From the NCBI GenBank assembly GCA_963709655.1, contig CAVPXF010000056.1, positions 868,001-932,000 of the forward strand: DNA of 64,000 nt. The letters are read 5' to 3'. Numbering within the stretch: the first letter of the stretch is position 1; every line of letters starts with the position of its first letter. Made by a program: the position numbers and the translations under genes. Positions 24,750 to 33,941 of this stretch are shown piece by piece. This stretch comes from Roseiarcus sp963709655 (lineage in GTDB: Bacteria; Pseudomonadota; Alphaproteobacteria; Rhizobiales; Beijerinckiaceae). The notes below the pieces were generated by a model. The model was given only the letters and a program-made list of their open reading frames with translations, had not been told where the DNA came from and ran no database searches.

Positions 24750-24777
24750 TTGACATTTCGTGAAGGCGCATTATGTT
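24750..24777 (+). promoter_or_regulatory. Probable promoter of the first PEP-CTERM gene
   Basis: TTGACA (24750-24755) and TATGTT (24772-24777) are 16 bases apart, about 55 bases before the start codon at 24833. It lies just outside the right end of the insertion sequence. Confidence 0.55.
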
Positions 24778-24832
24778 AACGGCTGCTTACACGGCCTTCG
24801 GGTGGCGAGGGTGGGGGAACCGGGAGAGGATG

Positions 24833-25466
24833 ATGAGAAAGCAGAGTTTCCTGGCGTCCGCCGCGGTTGCGGCGGCGCTGATGGCGCCGGGCGCGGCGAG
24901 CGCGGGCGCCGAGTACTTCGATTTCAGTGGGTCGGTCACATGTTTCGGATGCACGACCCCGGGCACAATTGAGGGGGAGTTCGTCGTCGATGTCGTCAGC
25001 GGAGTGGCGGTCAGCGGCGCCGGCTCTATAGAGGGAACATACATTCCGGGCGTTCAGACGCTGACGCTGATCACACCGTCGAACTCCGGGCTCAGGCGGC
25101 TATCCGAGCGGGATCGGCTGGCGCGACGGCAGCGGCACGGACACTTGGGGCTGGGACAATCTCGTGCCGATCGATTACGTCGGGGGCCTGGATTTTTCGT
25201 TCGGCGCGGGAACGAGTCCTCCGGTCTCGGGCACGGGCTGGCAGTTCGGCATCTGGAACAACAGTGGGCCCGTCGGATACGGGGATGATTATCAGGCGTG
25301 GATCTCCGGCCCAAACGGCGGGCCAGGCCACTACTATGGCTATACGGGCGCCCTGACGGTTTCGGCCCCGGAGCTCGCAACCTGGGCGATGCTGGGCCTC
25401 GGCTTCGCCGCGCTCGGCTTTGCCGGCTACCGCAAGGCGCGTACGCCGCGAGCCGTCGCCCTCTGA
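24833..25466 (+). CDS. PEP-CTERM-type secreted protein, one apparent frameshift
   Basis: Start MRKQSFLASAAVAAAL (GGGAG upstream) with a Sec signal ending SAGA. The mature N-part (YFDFSGSVTCFGCTTPGTI) and the C-part (PIDYVGGLDFSFGAG, WQFGIWNNSGPVGYGDDY) are in different frames. The break is GAACTC at 25081-25086; reading GACTC gives a continuous PSTPGSGGYPSGIGWRDG. The end is an exosortase sorting signal: a PEP-like APELATWAML, a hydrophobic span, then the basic YRKAR. Such proteins are cleaved and sorted by exosortase to the outside; no exosortase gene is in this window. Confidence 0.8.
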
Positions 25467-25491
25467 CGCGCCCGCCAGGCAATGCATGTCG

Positions 25492-25515
25492 GGGCCGCCT
25501 AAGGGCGGCCCTTTT
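25492..25515 (+). terminator. Terminator of the PEP-CTERM gene
   Basis: GGGCCGCC, loop TAAG, GGCGGCCC then TTTT. It overlaps the stop codon of the convergent Memo-AMMECR1 gene at 25499. Confidence 0.75.
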
Positions 25516-26960
25516 CATTGTAAGTCGGGGCATAGCCGGCGTCTTCGATCCTGACCGGCGCGATCTCGGCGGCGCTCACGCGCCGGAACGGCGCGCCGAA
25601 CGCTTCGACCCGGAAGCGCTGGGCCTCGAGGCCCAGCGGGAAAATCAACGGATCGAGCCCGGCCTTGCGCAGCAGATGGCGCACGAACTCCCGTCCGTCC
25701 GCGATCTGCCGCCAGACGCTCGGCAGGAACAGCGCCCGCTGGCGCCCTTTGCCGAGAATGAGCCCGTCCCGGTCCGGCTCGAGCGCCGAGACGAGCTCCG
25801 CCTCGGTGTGAGCCGGGATCGGCCGCGGATGCGAGAGGATCGAGACGTCGAGCTCGAGAGTCTCGAGCTCCGCCTCGCTCAACGGGTCGAAACGCGGATC
25901 GCCGCAGCCCGCGTTCACGGCGTTCGTCACCACGTCCTCGATCAGCGTCGTGCGCGGCGCCGGCGAGCCGATGCAGCCCCTGAGGCGGCCGTCGTGGGTG
26001 AGGGTGACGAAGGTTCCGCGCATCGACGTCAGCGTCGGCGACAGGCGGCCGTCGACGGCGAGCGACGGCATGCGTCCGCCGCTCCGCGCCGCGGCGGCGA
26101 GGCTCGCCATGGCGGTCGAGATGAGGAGCGCGCGGTCGGCGTCTTCGAGCCGCGCGGAGGCCGCATATTCCATGGCGAAAGCGCCGTAGCCGACGACGCG
26201 GGACGCGTCCGCGCCGACATCGGCCGAGGTCGCCAAATGCAGCCCGCTGACCCTGAGGTCGCGCTCGGCGGCGATGGTCAGCGCGCCGCCGATCGGCAGG
26301 TAGCCGCAGGCCCGCCGGCCCTCGAGCGAAGTCGACGTCGAGGCGTTCGATGAACCGGGCGGTGTCGGCGTCGACCGCCCGGGCGTTCGCCTGTTCGAGG
26401 AAATGCGACAGGTCGGAGGAGATCGCGATCCCCGTCTCCGGACCGCCCCAGACGAGCCGCAGCGCCGCGGCGACTTCAGCCGGCGTCGCATCGCCCACGA
26501 GGATCGGCAGGACCTCGAACGGCGCGGGTAGCATCGCCTGCAGCATCACCAGATGCATTTCGAGCGAATGCTCGCCGGCGAAGGGCTTTGCGTCGACCGC
26601 CGCAGCTTGCGCCTCGGCGAGCCGGATATGGAGATCGCGGGCGACCTTCGCTTCGCCGAGCGGGGTTGACCAGGCCGCGGCCGGATGGATGGCGAGGCCG
26701 CGGAAGGCGACCCGATGGGCCGGCCCGACGATGACGATGCGCGTCGGCGGCTTGGGCCGCCGCGCCCAGGCGCCGAAGGCGGTGGCGGCGACCGAGCCCG
26801 AATAAACGATGCCGGCGTGCGGCGCGACGACCGCCTTCGGCGTGACGCCGCCGTCCGATCGGGCGCCCTTGCGCATCCCGGCGATGAGGGTGCGGAGCGC
26901 GTCGGGCTCCGCCGGATAGAAGAGGCCCGCGACCTGCGCGGGATGAACGGCGTTGAGCAT
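25499..26960 (-). CDS. amrB-amrA: AmmeMemoRadiSam system: Memo (B) - AMMECR1 (A) fusion, one apparent frameshift
   Basis: The start MLNAVHPAQVAGLFYPAEPD (26960) opens a Memo/class III extradiol dioxygenase-like domain of about 270 residues (VVAPHAGIVYSG, IVIVGPAHRV, ISSDLSHFLE, which carry the conserved histidines). An AMMECR1 domain follows (GTFVTLTHDGRLRGCIGSP, LELDVSILSHPRPI, FLPSVWRQIADGREF). The frame breaks between them at 26328-26333, where the plus strand has GAAGTC for GAGTC; corrected text is ERLDVDSLEGRRACGYLP, and the whole is about 486 residues. The three-part system with a radical SAM enzyme is widespread, but its biochemical function is unknown. Divergent from the radical SAM gene at 27208. 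Confidence 0.85.
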
Positions 26961-26969
26961 GTCGACCCC

Positions 26970-27095
26970 CGGCCTGTAGCCGCGGTCGCCGCTGTGGCCG
27001 CGGTCGATGCACGTGTAGCCGCGGTCGTTGACCGCGGCGGCGCGGTCAACGACCGCGCCTACAGTCCCGCGGTCAGCGACCGCGGCTACAGAGAT
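26970..27095. repeat. Cluster of GTAGCCGCGGTCG hairpins between the two AmmeMemoRadiSam genes
   Basis: Four or five copies of (TGTAG)CCGCGGTC and its reverse complement GACCGCGGCTACA alternate, able to fold into several hairpins such as GCGGTCGTTGACCGC. The cluster occupies most of the 247-base divergent promoter gap. A single related hairpin lies at about 15066-15092. Confidence 0.7.
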
Positions 27096-27207
27096 GTAGG
27101 CTCCAGCGCACGCCTGCGCCAGTGCGGCGCATTGCAATTCACCCGTTCGGCCCCGACATAGAGGCGGGAGATGAAGGAGCGGCTTTGCGAAAGCGGCCGG
27201 GCGCGCC

Positions 27208-28302
27208 ATGGACGCCGAAAATTGCGTGAACGTCGAATACTGGACGAAGCTCGAAGACGGGCGGATCGAGTGCCGCCTCTGCCCGCGCTTCTGCCATATG
27301 CGGGCCGGCCAGCGCGGCCTCTGCTTCGTGCGCCGGGCGCGCGAGGACGGCGAGGGCATGGAGCTCACCGGCTACGGCCGCTCGACCGGCTTCTGCGTCG
27401 ATCCGATCGAGAAGAAGCCGCTCAATCACTTTTTGCCGGGCTCGTCGGCGCTGTCGTTCGGCACGGCCGGCTGCAACCTCGCCTGCGCCTTCTGCCAGAA
27501 CTGGGACATTTCCAAGAGCCGCGAGACGGCGCGCCTCAGCGCGGTCGCGATGCCCGACACGATTGCGCGCGCCGCGGAGCGTTTGGGGTGCGCCAGCGTC
27601 GCCTACACTTACAACGACCCGGTCATTTTCATGGAATACGCGGTCGACACGGCGGCCGCCTGCCGGGCGCGCGGGATCAAGAACGTCGCGGTGACCGCGG
27701 GCTTCATCTGCGAGGCGCCGCGCAAACGCTTCTTCGCCGCGATGGACGCCGCCAACGTGGACCTGAAGGGCTTCACCGAGCGCTTCTACGAGAAGCGCTG
27801 CGCGGGCAAGCTCGAGCCGGTGCTCGAGACGCTAAAGTATCTCGTCCACGAGACGAGCGTCTGGACCGAGGTCACGACGCTCCTGATCCCGGGCGAGAAC
27901 GACGGCGACGAGGAACTCGAGGCGCTGACGCGCTGGATCGCCAGGGAACTTAAGCCGGACGTCCCGCTCCACTTCACCGCCTTCCACCCCGACTATCGCA
28001 TGCTCGGGACCTCCGCGACGCCGCTCGCGACGCTGCAGCGAGCCCGGGCGATCGGGATCGCCAACGGGCTCGAGCACGTCTATGTCGGCAACGTCCGCGA
28101 TCCGGCGCGCGAGGCGACCCTGTGCCCGACCTGCGGCGCGCGCGCGATCGCCCGCGACCGCTACGAGATCACCGAATACCGGCTCGACGCCGAGGGGCGG
28201 TGCCTGAGTTGCGGGACCCGGATGGCCGGCGTCTTCGCCGCCGGGCCGGGACGCTGGGGCTCGCGGCGCATGGCCGTCGACATCGAACGCTACGCGGCGT
28301 GA
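27208..28302 (+). CDS. amrS: AmmeMemoRadiSam system radical SAM enzyme
   Basis: 364 residues. The radical SAM cluster motif CNLACAFC gives Cys89, Cys93 and Cys96. An N-terminal cysteine region (CRLCPRFCHMRAGQRGLC) is typical of this PflA-like branch. VAYTYNDPVIFMEY, VDLKGFTERFYEK and LHFTAFHPDYRM are family signatures. The C-terminus has two CxxC pairs (LCPTCGARAI, RCLSCGTRM), perhaps metal-binding. The substrate is unknown. The enzyme pairs with the divergent Memo-AMMECR1 fusion. Confidence 0.92.
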   Translation: MDAENCVNVEYWTKLEDGRIECRLCPRFCHMRAGQRGLCFVRRAREDGEGMELTGYGRSTGFCVDPIEKKPLNHFLPGSSALSFGTAGCNLACAFCQNWDISKSRETARLSAVAMPDTIARAAERLGCASVAYTYNDPVIFMEYAVDTAAACRARGIKNVAVTAGFICEAPRKRFFAAMDAANVDLKGFTERFYEKRCAGKLEPVLETLKYLVHETSVWTEVTTLLIPGENDGDEELEALTRWIARELKPDVPLHFTAFHPDYRMLGTSATPLATLQRARAIGIANGLEHVYVGNVRDPAREATLCPTCGARAIARDRYEITEYRLDAEGRCLSCGTRMAGVFAAGPGRWGSRRMAVDIERYAA

Positions 28303-28327
28303 GCTTTGGACGACGGGAGGCCATGGG

Positions 28328-28624
28328 ATGAGCGGTCATGAGGACACGATCCGCCGGCGGGCCCTTACGCTCTGGGAGCGCGCGGGCTGCCCGGAGGGGC
28401 GCAGCGAAGAGTTCTGGCACGCCGCCCGGCGCGAGATCGACGGCGACGCGGCTGACCGGCAATGCGTCGATCCGTTCGAGCCGCCGATCGACGAGCCGCC
28501 GGGCGTGGCGTTCCAGCACGGCGTGCCGGTCGGCATGCCGGGCGAGCGGATCGCCGAGCAGGGCGTCGAGGACGACCGCCTCGCCGAGCTGCTGTGGGTT
28601 ACCGAACGCCGGCCGGACGATTGA
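28328..28624 (+). CDS. DUF2934-containing protein
   Basis: 98 residues starting 25 bases after the radical SAM gene, with GGGAGG upstream, so probably in its operon. The N-terminal 40 residues (TIRRRALTLWERAGCPEGRS, EEFWHAARREID) are the DUF2934 motif, found as a short helical module in many alphaproteobacterial proteins. The rest is acidic, Pro-rich and without recognised features. Function unknown. A link to the AmmeMemoRadiSam system is only positional. Confidence 0.75.
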   Translation: MSGHEDTIRRRALTLWERAGCPEGRSEEFWHAARREIDGDAADRQCVDPFEPPIDEPPGVAFQHGVPVGMPGERIAEQGVEDDRLAELLWVTERRPDD

Positions 28625-28735
28625 GCGAGGCACGGCCGCGGCCGCCATTTTCGAGCCCGAAGCGAGCCTTTTCAGGGGGGTCCGGCGCCTTTTTCGATTC
28701 CGCTTGGCCGCCAGGCCGGGCTGCCATGACAAGAA

Positions 28736-28822
28736 CCTCATCCTGAGCTTGTCGAAGGATGATCCAGTGGGCGGGGCCGTTCGTTAGGCGCTGGAGCGTC
28801 CTTCGACAGGCTCAGGACGAGG
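28736..28822. repeat. Dispersed palindromic repeat (CCTTCGACA.GCTCAGGA type)
   Basis: Arms CCTCATCCTGAGCTTGTCG-AAGGA and TCCTTCGACAGGCTCAGG-ACGAGG enclose about 40 bases. This hairpin type is common between genes in many alphaproteobacteria. The rest of 28625-28886 shows no gene. Confidence 0.75.
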
Positions 28823-28886
28823 GGCGGGCTAGGCAGCTACGATTCCGCCGCCGACCGGTGCGGCGGACATGAGCCTGATCCGCCCC

Positions 28887-29693
28887 TCACGCCCGGGTCG
28901 CGACGATGAACAGCCGCGGATAGGCGAGCAGGACCTTGCCGTCCGGCTGAACGGGATAGGCCTCGCGGAGCCCGTCGCGGTAGCGGGCGAGGAATTCGCA
29001 GCGCTCGTCGTCCGACAACAGTTCCAGATACGGTCGAAGCCCGGATCCGGCGAACCAGTCCGCGATGCCGTCGGCGCCGTCGAAGACATGGACGTAGGTG
29101 GTCATCCAGATCTCGATCCGCGACGCGGCGGGGCGCAGCCAGCGGTAATAGTCCTCAAACTCGCTGATCACCGGACGGGTCTTGGCGATCGGCAAGAGCC
29201 GGGGCGACCACGGGCCCTCCGCCGCGATCATGCGCATCAGCGCGTGCGAGGATTCGCGCGCGGTCGACGGCATCTGCGCCGCCAAGACGCCCCCCGGCGC
29301 GAGGCCGGCGATCAGGCGCGGGAACAGCGTGTGATGGTCGGGCAGAAATTGCAGCGCCGCATTGGCGAAGATCAGGTCGGGCGCTTCCTCCGGCGCCCAA
29401 TCGGCGATGTCCGCCTTGACGAAGCGCGCCGCCGGAACACGCTGCCGCGCGGCGGCGAGCATCCCCTCCGACGTGTCGAGGCCGGTGACTTTCGCCCCGG
29501 CGAACCGGCTGACCAGCAGTTCGGCGCTGTTTCCCGGTCCGCAGCCGAGATCGACGACGACGCGCGCCGAGTTCAGCGGAACGCGGCGCAGGAGATCGCG
29601 CGCGGCCAGTGTGCGCTCGTTCTCGAACTTGCTGTAGAGGCCCGGATCCCAGTCGCCCGCGGGCCCGGGCGGGACAGAGGCAAGACCGCTCAT
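28887..29693 (-). CDS. tam: Trans-aconitate 2-methyltransferase
   Basis: The start at 29693 gives 268 residues. The N-terminus (DWDPGLYSKFENERTLAARD) and the SAM motif VVVDLGCGPGNSAELL are diagnostic of Tam. Further matches are ADIADWAPEEAPDLIFANA, QMPSTARESSHALMR and the C-terminal PDGKVLLAYPRLFIVA. It methylates trans-aconitate, a spontaneous by-product that inhibits aconitase. Monocistronic and divergent from the carboxylesterase gene. Confidence 0.93.
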   Translation of the reverse strand: MSGLASVPPGPAGDWDPGLYSKFENERTLAARDLLRRVPLNSARVVVDLGCGPGNSAELLVSRFAGAKVTGLDTSEGMLAAARQRVPAARFVKADIADWAPEEAPDLIFANAALQFLPDHHTLFPRLIAGLAPGGVLAAQMPSTARESSHALMRMIAAEGPWSPRLLPIAKTRPVISEFEDYYRWLRPAASRIEIWMTTYVHVFDGADGIADWFAGSGLRPYLELLSDDERCEFLARYRDGLREAYPVQPDGKVLLAYPRLFIVATRA

Positions 29694-30025
29694 GGGAGCC
29701 CTTTCGACCTTTCCGTCTGCAACGCGGGTCTGAATTCGAAGCGATACTCCATTTAGTCCACAAATGAAATCAATGTAGCGGTCCGTCCGCTTCAACGAAA
29801 CCGGGAAAGCGGGGCCACTTGCTTCGAACACCCCCTTTTTGTGTCTGTCCAGGGCCAAGCGGACGCGGCGCCGACGCAAATCCATGCCAAGCCGAGCCCT
29901 CGTCCATGCCGGCTTTTTTCAAGAGCAGTCGATTGCGTTTTGAGCCTTTTCGAGGGCTTGGAAGCCCACAATTCGGTCCCAAAGCCGTGCTCGCTTGGCC
30001 GGGACGCGGATCGAGGAGGAAACCG
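29694..30025. other. Divergent intergenic region tam / carboxylesterase
   Basis: 332 bases. It contains T-rich stretches (CCCCCTTTTTGTGT, GGCTTTTTTCAAGAG) and a small GGGCTTGGAAGCCC hairpin. No coding sequence or clear promoter pair was recognised. Confidence 0.5.
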
Positions 30026-31642
30026 GTGGCGGAGACTTTCCTGACGTCGATGGCGCCTGGCCGGCGCGCCGCCTTTGCCGGCGCCGCGACCCTCGCGATC
30101 GGATGCTGTTCCGCCGCACTGGCCGCGTCCGACGACACTCAAGTTCAAACCGCGGAGGGAACGCTCGCGGGGTCCTGGCAGCCGGGCTACCGGCTCTTTG
30201 AAGGCATTCCCTATGCGGCGCCGCCGGTCGGGGCGCTCAGGTGGCGGCCGCCGCAGAGCCCGCATCCCTGGAGCGGCGTGCGCCCCGCCACTGAGCCGGG
30301 CGCCGAGTGCGTGCAGCAGGCGATCTTCTGGCGCCCCGGATCGGCGGCGAGCTGGCATGAGGATTGTCTTTACCTCAATGTCTATACGCCCGCCGCCGAG
30401 GCCGGGACAAAGCGGCCGGTGCTGGTCTGGTTTCATGGCGGCGGCTGGGTCAACGGTGCGGGCACGGACGTGCAGCCGGCCTGGCTGACCGCGGAAGGCA
30501 ATGTCGTGGTGACGGTGAACTACCGGCTCGGCGCGCTCGGCTACCTCGCCCTTCCGGCGCTCGATGCGGAATCGGCCGACAAGCAATCGAGCGGGCAGTA
30601 CGGCGATCTCGACAAGATCGAGGCCTTGCAATGGGTCAAGCGCAACATCGCGGCGTTCGGCGGCGATCCGGAGCGTGTGACGATCGCCGGACAATCGGCG
30701 GGGGCGGGGTCCGTATGCTGGCTGATGGCCTCGCCGGCCGCCAAGGGCCTGTTCGAGCGGGCGGTGATCCAGAGCATCGGCAATTGTGTCAACATCGACC
30801 ACGATCAGGCGACCGAGCGCGGCCAGCGCTTTGTCAAGGCGCTCGGCTGCGGCGATGCGACCGACGCAGCCGCGTGCCTGCGCGGCAAGTCGGCGGCGGA
30901 GATCATCGATGCGCAAGTGGCGACCGCGCTTCCCTGGCGCCCGGTGCAGGGCGGCGCGGCTCAGCCGACGTTGGCGCCGGCCGCCTTCGCCGCCGGCGAC
31001 TTCAACCGCGTGCCGGTCATGATCGGCAACACCCGGCATGAGACGCGCGCCTTCGTTTACGAAGGCAATGACCTCGTGAAACAGCCGGTGACGGCGGCGG
31101 CCTTCGAGGCGGCGGTGCGCAAGGCGCAAGGACCCAACGCCGACCGGGTTCTTGCGCAATATCCGCTCAGCGCCGAGCCGGCGCCCGGGGCCGCGCTCGC
31201 CGCGGTCGAGACCAACTCCGGGTTCGCCTGCAACGCCGTTCCGGTCGTCGCCGCGCTGGCGAAATGGACGCCGACCTACGCTTACGAGTTCCGCGACGAG
31301 ACGTCGCCGCCGCGCCCCTACATGAACGTGCCCTCCTCATTCCCGATCGGCGCCGACCACACCTCGGACGTGCCATACGTCTGGCAGAGCGAGACGACCG
31401 TGCCCCTGACGCCGACCCAGATGGGGCTGGCGAGGATCATGCTGGGATATTGGTCGAATTTTGCCGCCAGCGGCGATCCGAACGGCGCCGCCTTGCCCGA
31501 CTGGCCGCGTTACGGCGCCGAGGCGCCTCGCCGGATCGGCTTCCTGACAGGCGGTCGGACCGAAGAGATCAGCGCCGACGCCTATGCCGAGGAGCATCAT
31601 TGCGCGCTGTGGGACGCGCTGGCTGCCGGGAAGGGGCCTTAG
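30026..31642 (+). CDS. Secreted type B carboxylesterase
   Basis: The GTG at 30026 follows AGGAGGA, giving about 538 residues. A Tat-like or Sec signal (APGRRAAFAGAATLAIG) ends SAALAA. Type-B esterase motifs: GIPYAAPPVGALRW, EDCLYLNVYTP, VWFHGGGWVNGAG (oxyanion hole), TIAGQSAGAGSV with the nucleophile Ser, and late GADHTSDVPYVW with the His. It hydrolyses carboxyl esters in the periplasm or outside; the natural substrate is unknown. The stop is followed within 15 bases by the IS fragment. Confidence 0.9.
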   Translation: MAETFLTSMAPGRRAAFAGAATLAIGCCSAALAASDDTQVQTAEGTLAGSWQPGYRLFEGIPYAAPPVGALRWRPPQSPHPWSGVRPATEPGAECVQQAIFWRPGSAASWHEDCLYLNVYTPAAEAGTKRPVLVWFHGGGWVNGAGTDVQPAWLTAEGNVVVTVNYRLGALGYLALPALDAESADKQSSGQYGDLDKIEALQWVKRNIAAFGGDPERVTIAGQSAGAGSVCWLMASPAAKGLFERAVIQSIGNCVNIDHDQATERGQRFVKALGCGDATDAAACLRGKSAAEIIDAQVATALPWRPVQGGAAQPTLAPAAFAAGDFNRVPVMIGNTRHETRAFVYEGNDLVKQPVTAAAFEAAVRKAQGPNADRVLAQYPLSAEPAPGAALAAVETNSGFACNAVPVVAALAKWTPTYAYEFRDETSPPRPYMNVPSSFPIGADHTSDVPYVWQSETTVPLTPTQMGLARIMLGYWSNFAASGDPNGAALPDWPRYGAEAPRRIGFLTGGRTEEISADAYAEEHHCALWDALAAGKGP

Positions 31643-31656
31643 CGCACTCAGCAAAA

Positions 31657-32157
31657 CCGGTATCGTGGTCGATTCCGAGGCTGACATAGCCGAGGTTGGC
31701 GCCGATGTCGTAGACGCCGTAAGGGACAACCTTGCCGAGCTCCTTGTCCTCGAAATCGTGGGTATTGACCTCGATCGGCTGGCCTTGCGGCCCATAGTCG
31801 CTGCCGCCGTTCTTGAATTCGCCGAGCAATTCCTTCTTTTTCGCGTCGATTGATAGCGTGGGTTCGCCGGCTGCCTGGAACGCTTCGACCTTGGCGTTGA
31901 TATATTCGAACTGCGCGTCGCGATCGGGACGTTTGCCGCTCTCTTTGGTCTTCCGGTTGTAATGGCGGCAGTATTTCAATTCCCGCAATAATTTGGGAAC
32001 GGTTGACGAACTCACCTTATGGCCCATCTGGCGAAGCGCCGTCGCCAGCTTCTCGTGGCTCTTGGACACCCATACCAATGGCCGCATCGGATCGCCCATC
32101 GTCGCGGGCTCGAGCAATCGTTGCAAGTCCGCCAGCAGCGTCGGATCTTTGGTTGTC
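31657..32157 (-). pseudogene. Internal fragment of an ISAzo13 transposase
   Basis: About 167 codons (LLTTKDPTLLADLQRLL to YVSLGIDHDTG) are nearly identical to residues about 79-245 of the intact transposase at 23384-24598, with only a few substitutions. Both transposase ends and both terminal repeats are missing. The left edge joins DNA right after the esterase stop. The right edge joins the family R repeat at 32158 without a gap. Confidence 0.9.
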
Positions 32158-32335
32158 AATAAGTGCGCCAAATTCCCCCGCCGTCATTGCGAGCCGAAGG
32201 CGAAGCAATCCATGCCGCGGGGCGCGGCGGCGGCATGGATTGCTTCGTCCCCCCGGGCTCTTCGACCCGGGGGTCGCTCCTCGCAATGACGGTCGCGGGT
32301 TGTTTGAATTGATTCAGTAGTTTCGGCGCCTCGCC
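32158..32335. repeat. Dispersed 0.18-kb repeat (family R), copy 2
   Basis: Same left flank (AATAAGTGCGCCAAATT), palindromic core and right flank (TGATTCAGTAGTTTCGG) as the copy at 8434, with an extra CCCCGGG/CCCGGGG hairpin in the centre. It interrupts the IS fragment on one side and a transporter gene on the other. Confidence 0.8.
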
Positions 32336-32540
32336 TGATCCACAGGCGAATGATCTCGATCCCGCCGGCCCTCATCCTGCCGGGCATCGCCGGGATCGGC
32401 GCGTTGGCGGGCCTTTTGGGATTCGTGCTTGCGGCCCCGCTCGTGGTCGCGATATTCGTGATCGTCCAGAAGGCTTATGTTCGCGACACCCTGAACGAGG
32501 ATGTCACGCTCGCCGGGGAGAAGCGAACCGGCCTGCCGGA
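32329..32540 (+). pseudogene. Truncated C-terminus of an AI-2E/PerM-family transporter
   Basis: The frame reads LIHRRMISIPPALILPGIAG, then GLLGFVLAAPLVVAIFVIVQ and KAYVRDTLNED, the characteristic last transmembrane segments and tail of AI-2E family permeases (SIPPAL, GLLGFLLAAPL, LYVRDTLG). The N-terminal 250-300 residues are absent, replaced by the family R repeat. No proper stop follows. This is a beheaded remnant. Confidence 0.75.
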
Positions 32541-32621
32541 CAGCGCGTGCGAGCGGCGCCGTTCGACTGCCGTTCCGGCGAACAATCGGAAATCGGTCGC
32601 TTTTTTCATGGAGCGTCTCCC

Positions 32622-33806
32622 GTGCCAGGTCCCGCCGCCGAAGACCTCGAGGGTCCCAAGTCCGCCTCGGACATCGTTTATCCGTCGGCGATTCCGTTCG
32701 CCCTGGTGCACCTGGCCTGCTTCGGCGCCATCTGGACCGGAGTGGGCTGGCCGGCTCTGGCGATCGGCGTCGGCCTCTACTGGCTCAGGATCTTCGCCAT
32801 CGGCGCCGGCTATCACCGCTACTTCTCCCATCGCGCCTATGAAACCAGCCGGGCGTTCCAGTTCGCGCTGGCCTTTCTTTCGCAGTCGTCCGCCCAGCGG
32901 AGCGCGCTGTGGTGGGCGGCCAAGCATCGGGAGCATCACCTGCATTCCGACACGCCGCACGACGTTCACTCGCCGCGACAAAGCGGGTTCCTGTACAGCC
33001 ACGTCGGCTGGATTTTCGATCGTCGTCACGGCGAGGCCGATCTGTCCAGGATCAGCGACTTCGCCCGGTTTCCCGAGCTGATGTGGCTGTATCGGTTCGA
33101 GGCGGCGCCGGCGGTCGTTCTCGCGCTCGCATGCTTTGCGGCGGACGGATGGCAAGGCCTGGTGGTCGGCTTCTTCTGGAGCACGGTCGCCGTCTACCAC
33201 GCGACGTTCAGCATCAATTCGCTCGCCCATGTCGCGGGCCGACAGCGCTTTGTCACCGGAGACTATTCGAGAAACAACGGCTTTCTCGCGCTTGTTACAA
33301 TGGGCGAGGGCTGGCACAACAATCACCACGCCTACCAAAGCTGCGCCCGTCAGGGGTTCCGGTGGTGGGAGTATGATCCCACCTACTACCTGCTGTCGCT
33401 TCTTCGGTATCTCGGCGTGGTCTGGAAAGTGAAGTCGCCTCCGGTCGAACTGCTCGAAAATCGTCGACGTCTGGGCGCGAGGGTGATCGGACGCGCCGCC
33501 GAGCAGGTGGCGGAGCGTTTCAACGCGGAGCGGATCGCCCACGCCGCCGCCGGCGTCCTCGGCTCTTCGCGCCTGGCTCTGCTCCACATGAATGTCGTCC
33601 GCGCCCGGCATCGGCTCGCCGATGTCATCAGGGACCTCAACTTGCCGGAAATCCCGGGCGAGGCGGACATTCGCCGATGCGCGCGATCGATTCTGGCGAA
33701 CTCGCCGTCGACCGAGGATATCGTCGCCAAGGCCCACCAGCTCGTGCTGGAAGCCGTCGGCGCGCGGCTCGCCGTGCTCGCCGCGGGCGCCGCCGGCAGC
33801 GCCTGA
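32622..33806 (+). CDS. Acyl-CoA / fatty-acid delta-9-type desaturase
   Basis: The GTG at 32622, 8 bases after GGAG, gives 394 residues. The three di-iron histidine boxes are intact: HRYFSH (65-70), HREHH (102-106) and HNNHH (232-236). Hydrophobic membrane segments lie at about 24-60, 163-195 and in between. Such integral membrane enzymes insert a cis double bond into acyl chains. A C-terminal helical extension of about 110 residues (LLHMNVVRARHRLADVI) is unusual in length and has no recognised domain. No electron-donor gene is adjacent. Confidence 0.9.
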   Translation: MPGPAAEDLEGPKSASDIVYPSAIPFALVHLACFGAIWTGVGWPALAIGVGLYWLRIFAIGAGYHRYFSHRAYETSRAFQFALAFLSQSSAQRSALWWAAKHREHHLHSDTPHDVHSPRQSGFLYSHVGWIFDRRHGEADLSRISDFARFPELMWLYRFEAAPAVVLALACFAADGWQGLVVGFFWSTVAVYHATFSINSLAHVAGRQRFVTGDYSRNNGFLALVTMGEGWHNNHHAYQSCARQGFRWWEYDPTYYLLSLLRYLGVVWKVKSPPVELLENRRRLGARVIGRAAEQVAERFNAERIAHAAAGVLGSSRLALLHMNVVRARHRLADVIRDLNLPEIPGEADIRRCARSILANSPSTEDIVAKAHQLVLEAVGARLAVLAAGAAGSA

Positions 33807-33941
33807 GAACCGCGCCAGGAGCGCACGGGCGAGCGGGCGGGCCTCGTCGACCGAGAGCAATCGCGTCGAGCCGTTCAGTCGTGGGCCTCGCCTCGCGGAT
33901 CAAGCCCTCGAGGGGTTGGAACGTCGGCGCTTCGCGAGCGC

